Assembly (NCBI RefSeq): GCF_001874645.1
Contig: NZ_CP017886.1
Span: 3,472,001 to 3,536,000 of the forward strand
Direction: 5' to 3'
Length of the DNA: 64,000 nucleotides
Source: Pseudomonas frederiksbergensis
GTDB taxonomy: Bacteria > Pseudomonadota > Gammaproteobacteria > Pseudomonadales > Pseudomonadaceae
Positions within the stretch are counted from its first letter, which is position 1. Every line of letters starts with the position of its first letter. Made by a program: the position numbers and the translations under genes. The notes under the pieces are model-generated. The model saw only the letters and a list, made by a program, of their open reading frames with translations. It searched no databases and was not told the DNA's origin. Below, piece after piece: positions 61,141-64,000 of the stretch.

Positions 61141-62190
61141 ATGGATATCAAGACTGCCCTGAGCCGTATCGTCGGCCACCTGGACCTGAGCACTGATGAA
61201 ATGCGCGATGTGATGCGCGAAATCATGACCGGGCAATGTACTGACGCGCAGATCGGCGCGTTCATGATGGCCATGCGCATGAAAAGCGAGAGCATCGACG
61301 AGATCGTCGGCGCCGTCTCGGTCATGCGAGAACTGGCGGATAAGGTCGAGTTGAAAACCCTCGATGGCGTCGTCGATGTGGTCGGCACCGGCGGTGATGG
61401 TGCAAACATCTTCAACGTCTCGACGGCTGCTTCGTTTGTGGTGGCTGCGGCGGGTTGCACCGTGGCCAAGCACGGTAACCGTGCGGTATCGGGCAAAAGC
61501 GGCAGCGCCGACTTGCTGGAAGCGGCCGGGATCTACCTGAACCTGACGCCGGTTCAAGTGGCGCGTTGTATCGACAACGTCGGCATCGGCTTCATGTTCG
61601 CCCAGTCCCATCATGGTGCGATGAAATACGCCGCCGGTCCGCGTCGTGATCTCGGCTTGCGCACGCTGTTCAACATGCTCGGCCCGCTTACGAATCCGGC
61701 CGGCGTGAAGCATCAGGTTGTTGGCGTGTTCACCCAGGCACTCTGCCGCCCATTGGCTGAAGTCTTGCAGCGTATGGGCAGCAAGCACGTGCTGGTGGTG
61801 CACTCCCAGGATGGTCTGGATGAGTTCAGTCTTGCGGCACCGACATTTGTGGCCGAGCTGAAGGACGATCAGATCACCGAGTATTGGGTTCAGCCTGAAG
61901 ACCTCGGGATTAAAAGCCAGAGCCTGTTTGGCCTGGTGGTTGAGAGCCCGGATCAATCTCTTGAGCTGATTCGTGATGCCTTGGGGCGCCGCAAAACCGA
62001 GAACGGTCAGAAAGCCGCAGAAATGATTGTGCTCAATGCCGGTGCTGCGTTGTACGCCGCTGATCATGCGATCAGCCTGAAAGAGGGCGTTGCCTTGGCC
62101 CATGATGCGTTGCACACCGGCCTTGCGCGGGAGAAGCTTGAAGAATTGGGTGCGTTTACCGCGGTATTCAGAGTGGAGAATGAGGCATGA
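61141..62190 (+). CDS. trpD: anthranilate phosphoribosyltransferase
   Basis: The 349-residue protein has the phosphoribosyl-binding loop [12 protein letters not shown], the [15 protein letters not shown] segment and the [10 protein letters not shown] region. It adds phosphoribosyl to anthranilate. It begins nine bases after trpG and overlaps trpC by four bases. Confidence 0.97.
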   Translation: MDIKTALSRIVGHLDLSTDEMRDVMREIMTGQCTDAQIGAFMMAMRMKSESIDEIVGAVSVMRELADKVELKTLDGVVDVVGTGGDGANIFNVSTAASFVVAAAGCTVAKHGNRAVSGKSGSADLLEAAGIYLNLTPVQVARCIDNVGIGFMFAQSHHGAMKYAAGPRRDLGLRTLFNMLGPLTNPAGVKHQVVGVFTQALCRPLAEVLQRMGSKHVLVVHSQDGLDEFSLAAPTFVAELKDDQITEYWVQPEDLGIKSQSLFGLVVESPDQSLELIRDALGRRKTENGQKAAEMIVLNAGAALYAADHAISLKEGVALAHDALHTGLAREKLEELGAFTAVFRVENEA

Positions 62191-63023
62191 GTGTACCGAC
62201 GGTGCTGGAAAAGATTCTCGCCCGCAAAGTCGAGGAAGTGGCCGAGCGCAGCGCGCGCGTGACGCTTGCCGAGCTGGAAGCACTGGCCAAGGTGGCCGAC
62301 GCCCCGCGTGGTTTTGCCAAGGCGCTGATCGCCCAGGCCAAGCTCAAGCATCCGGCGGTGATTGCTGAAATCAAGAAGGCTTCGCCGAGCAAAGGCGTGA
62401 TTCGCGAGAACTTCGTGCCGGCCGAAATCGCCAAAAGCTACGAGAAGGGTGGGGCGACGTGCCTCTCGGTGCTGACCGATATCGATTACTTCCAGGGCGC
62501 CGACATCTATCTGCAGCAAGCGCGTGCCGCCTGCAAGTTGCCGGTGATCCGCAAGGACTTCATGATTGATCCTTATCAGATCGTCGAAGCCCGTGCGTTG
62601 GGTGCCGATTGCGTGTTGTTGATCGTGTCCGCGCTGGATGATGTGAAAATGGCTGAGCTGGCCGCCGTCGCCAAAGGTGTTGGCCTCGACGTGCTGGTCG
62701 AAGTCCACGACGGTGATGAGCTGGAGCGGGCCTTGAAAGTTCTCGATACTCCGCTGGTCGGCGTGAATAATCGCAATCTGCACACCTTCGACGTCAGTCT
62801 GGAAACCACTCTCGATCTGCTGCCGCGCATCCCCCGCGATCGCTTGGTCATTACTGAAAGTGGCATCCTTAATCGCGCCGACGTCGAGCTGATGGAAATC
62901 AGCGAGGTGTATTCGTTCCTGGTCGGCGAAGCGTTCATGCGCGCCGAGAGTCCGGGTGCTGAACTGCAACGCTTGTTCTTTCCGGAGCGTGGCGTAGTGG
63001 TCAGCGGTTCTACACTCGACTGA
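62187..63023 (+). CDS. trpC: indole-3-glycerol-phosphate synthase
   Basis: The 278-residue beta/alpha-barrel protein has [19 protein letters not shown], the catalytic lysine in [13 protein letters not shown] and ITESGI near the phosphate site. It closes the indole ring. It is monofunctional here, as is usual in Pseudomonas, without the fused TrpF of enterics. Confidence 0.97.
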   Translation: MSVPTVLEKILARKVEEVAERSARVTLAELEALAKVADAPRGFAKALIAQAKLKHPAVIAEIKKASPSKGVIRENFVPAEIAKSYEKGGATCLSVLTDIDYFQGADIYLQQARAACKLPVIRKDFMIDPYQIVEARALGADCVLLIVSALDDVKMAELAAVAKGVGLDVLVEVHDGDELERALKVLDTPLVGVNNRNLHTFDVSLETTLDLLPRIPRDRLVITESGILNRADVELMEISEVYSFLVGEAFMRAESPGAELQRLFFPERGVVVSGSTLD

Positions 63024-63039
63024 ACCTGATTCAATGAAG

Positions 63040-63064
63040 AAGCCGGCGTTGCCGGCTTTTTTGT
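63040..63064 (+). terminator. intrinsic terminator after trpC
   Basis: AAGCCGGC and GCCGGCTT pair around a three-base loop and are followed by TTTTTTG, ending the trpGDC message. Confidence 0.9.
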
Positions 63065-63090
63065 ATCCACCGCAAAGGATTCGCACTGCC

Positions 63091-63792
63091 ATGACTCACC
63101 CCATTGCCTTGACCGTCGAAGCCGGTCTGCGTGTCGAACAGGATTTGTTGGCGACGGTGTGTGCCGGCGACCAGGAGTTTGGCCTGTTGTTCTGGCAGCC
63201 GAGCGATCGCGCGCTGGTCATGCCCCGGCGGTTGAGCCGTTTGCCGGGGTTCGAGGCCGCTTGCCAGGCGTCGGCGGCGAATGGTTGGCCGGTGTTGTTG
63301 CGTGAAACCGGCGGTGAGCCGGTGCCGCAGTCAGCAGCGACGATCAATATCGCGTTGGTATATGCACCACCGCGTAGTGAAGGTGATCACGGTCGGATCG
63401 AAACCGCTTATCGGCGTCTGTGCGATCCGATTTGCGCGCTGCTGACGGAGCTCGGCGGCAAGCCTTCATTGGGTGAAGTCGATGGCGCGTTCTGTGACGG
63501 GCGTTTCAACGTCAATCTCGACGGCCGCAAAATGGTCGGCACCGCTCAGCGCTGGCGCCAGAGCAAGGGTGGTCAGCGCCCGGTAGGGCTGGTGCACGGT
63601 GCGCTGTTGCTGGACGACGAGCGGGAGTCGATGGTTGAGGCGGTAAATCGATTTAACGAGGCTTGCAGCCTGGAGCAGCGGGTTCGCGCGCAAAGCCATA
63701 TCGCACTGCATGAACAATTCGCCGCCCCGGATGTCATTGCGCGGCTGGACACCTTGTATCGGCAAATGCTCGCCGAGGTGATGTCGGCTTAG
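63091..63792 (+). CDS. lipoate-protein ligase A-like protein (BPL/LplA/LipB fold)
   Basis: The ATG at 63091 gives 233 residues; an upstream in-frame ATG at 63034 lies in the trpC terminator and is not used. The body reads [56 protein letters not shown] and [10 protein letters not shown], the lipoyl/biotinyl ligase fold with a conserved Lys. It may transfer or activate lipoate or octanoate; a dedicated LipA/LipB pair is not seen here. It overlaps the end of vfr by four bases on the opposite strand. Confidence 0.82.
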   Translation: MTHPIALTVEAGLRVEQDLLATVCAGDQEFGLLFWQPSDRALVMPRRLSRLPGFEAACQASAANGWPVLLRETGGEPVPQSAATINIALVYAPPRSEGDHGRIETAYRRLCDPICALLTELGGKPSLGEVDGAFCDGRFNVNLDGRKMVGTAQRWRQSKGGQRPVGLVHGALLLDDERESMVEAVNRFNEACSLEQRVRAQSHIALHEQFAAPDVIARLDTLYRQMLAEVMSA

Positions 63793-64000
63793 CGGGTGCC
63801 GAATACCACCATGGTCTTGCCTTTGACGTTGACCAGGTTGCGTTCCTCCAGGTCCTTGAGCACGCGCCCGACCATTTCCCGCGAGCAACCGACGATCCGG
63901 CCGATTTCCTGGCGGGTAACTTTGATCTGCATGCCGTCCGGGTGCGTCATGGCGTCGGGCTGTTTGCACAGCTCCAGTAAGCAGCGTGCAACCCGGCCAG
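63789..64000 (-). CDS. vfr: CRP-family cAMP-dependent regulator Vfr, C-terminal part (cut by window end)
   Basis: The 70 visible residues end MVVFGTR and contain [20 protein letters not shown] with [20 protein letters not shown], the CRP helix-turn-helix almost as in E. coli CRP. In Pseudomonas this is Vfr, which with cAMP controls virulence-type traits, quorum sensing and catabolism. The N-terminal cyclic-nucleotide domain lies beyond the window. Confidence 0.93.
   Translation of the reverse strand, partial: GRVARCLLELCKQPDAMTHPDGMQIKVTRQEIGRIVGCSREMVGRVLKDLEERNLVNVKGKTMVVFGTR

Noticed and set aside
60601..62283. 560-codon open frame opposite trpG and trpD
   Set aside because: Spans two recognised genes on the other strand; no motifs or ribosome site.

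Overview
The window is a continuous stretch of chromosome from a fluorescent pseudomonad (Pseudomonas fluorescens/putida group). The gene order, from rsmY and pqqFABCDE through davBA, rmcA-rpoD-dnaG-rpsU, prkA-yeaH-spoVR, apaHG-ksgA-pdxA-surA-lptD and amgK-murU to trpE/trpGDC and vfr, matches the Pseudomonas core genome as I know it. Coding density is high, with no prophage, insertion sequence or CRISPR array. No database search was possible, so names rest on recognised motifs, lengths and gene order.

Layout: 1-1.4 kb holds the end of an acyl-CoA dehydrogenase gene and the sRNA gene rsmY with its GacA box. 1.4-12.3 kb is a pyrroloquinoline quinone (PQQ) region: LysR regulator, MOSC protein and aminotransferase face the pqqFABCDE operon plus an S9 peptidase. 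12.3-15.4 kb holds lysine catabolism genes (davA, davB) with an Lrp-type regulator. 15.5-16.7 kb is an A/T-richer patch carrying one orphan gene beside a tRNA-Ile2 gene. 16.8-25.2 kb has the c-di-GMP enzyme RmcA and the rpsU-dnaG-rpoD macromolecular synthesis genes. 25.4-29.4 kb has tsaD, plsY, folB, folK and cca. 29.4-35 kb has the stress cluster prkA-yeaH-spoVR and glpE. 35-42.3 kb is the lptD-surA-pdxA-ksgA-apaG-apaH cluster. 42.4-44.9 kb has the cell-wall recycling genes amgK-murU and a DnaJ-like gene. 45-48.8 kb has a DUF3530 protein and a sensor kinase/response regulator pair. 49.1-53.6 kb encodes a polyamine-type ABC transporter. 53.8-64 kb runs alcohol dehydrogenase, rpe, gph, trpE, estA (reverse strand), trpGDC, a lipoate-ligase-like gene and the end of vfr.

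Seven paired, inverted copies of one REP-type element lie between genes in the right-hand half. The most interesting regulatory observation concerns the two trp transcription units. The last 22 codons of gph, just before trpE, are homologous to a small Trp-rich leader ORF before trpGDC. Both end in the same RWRWRA stretch and share an 18-base identical block, so the tail of gph probably doubles as the trpE attenuator leader. The orphan gene beside the tRNA is the best candidate for recently acquired, undescribed function.
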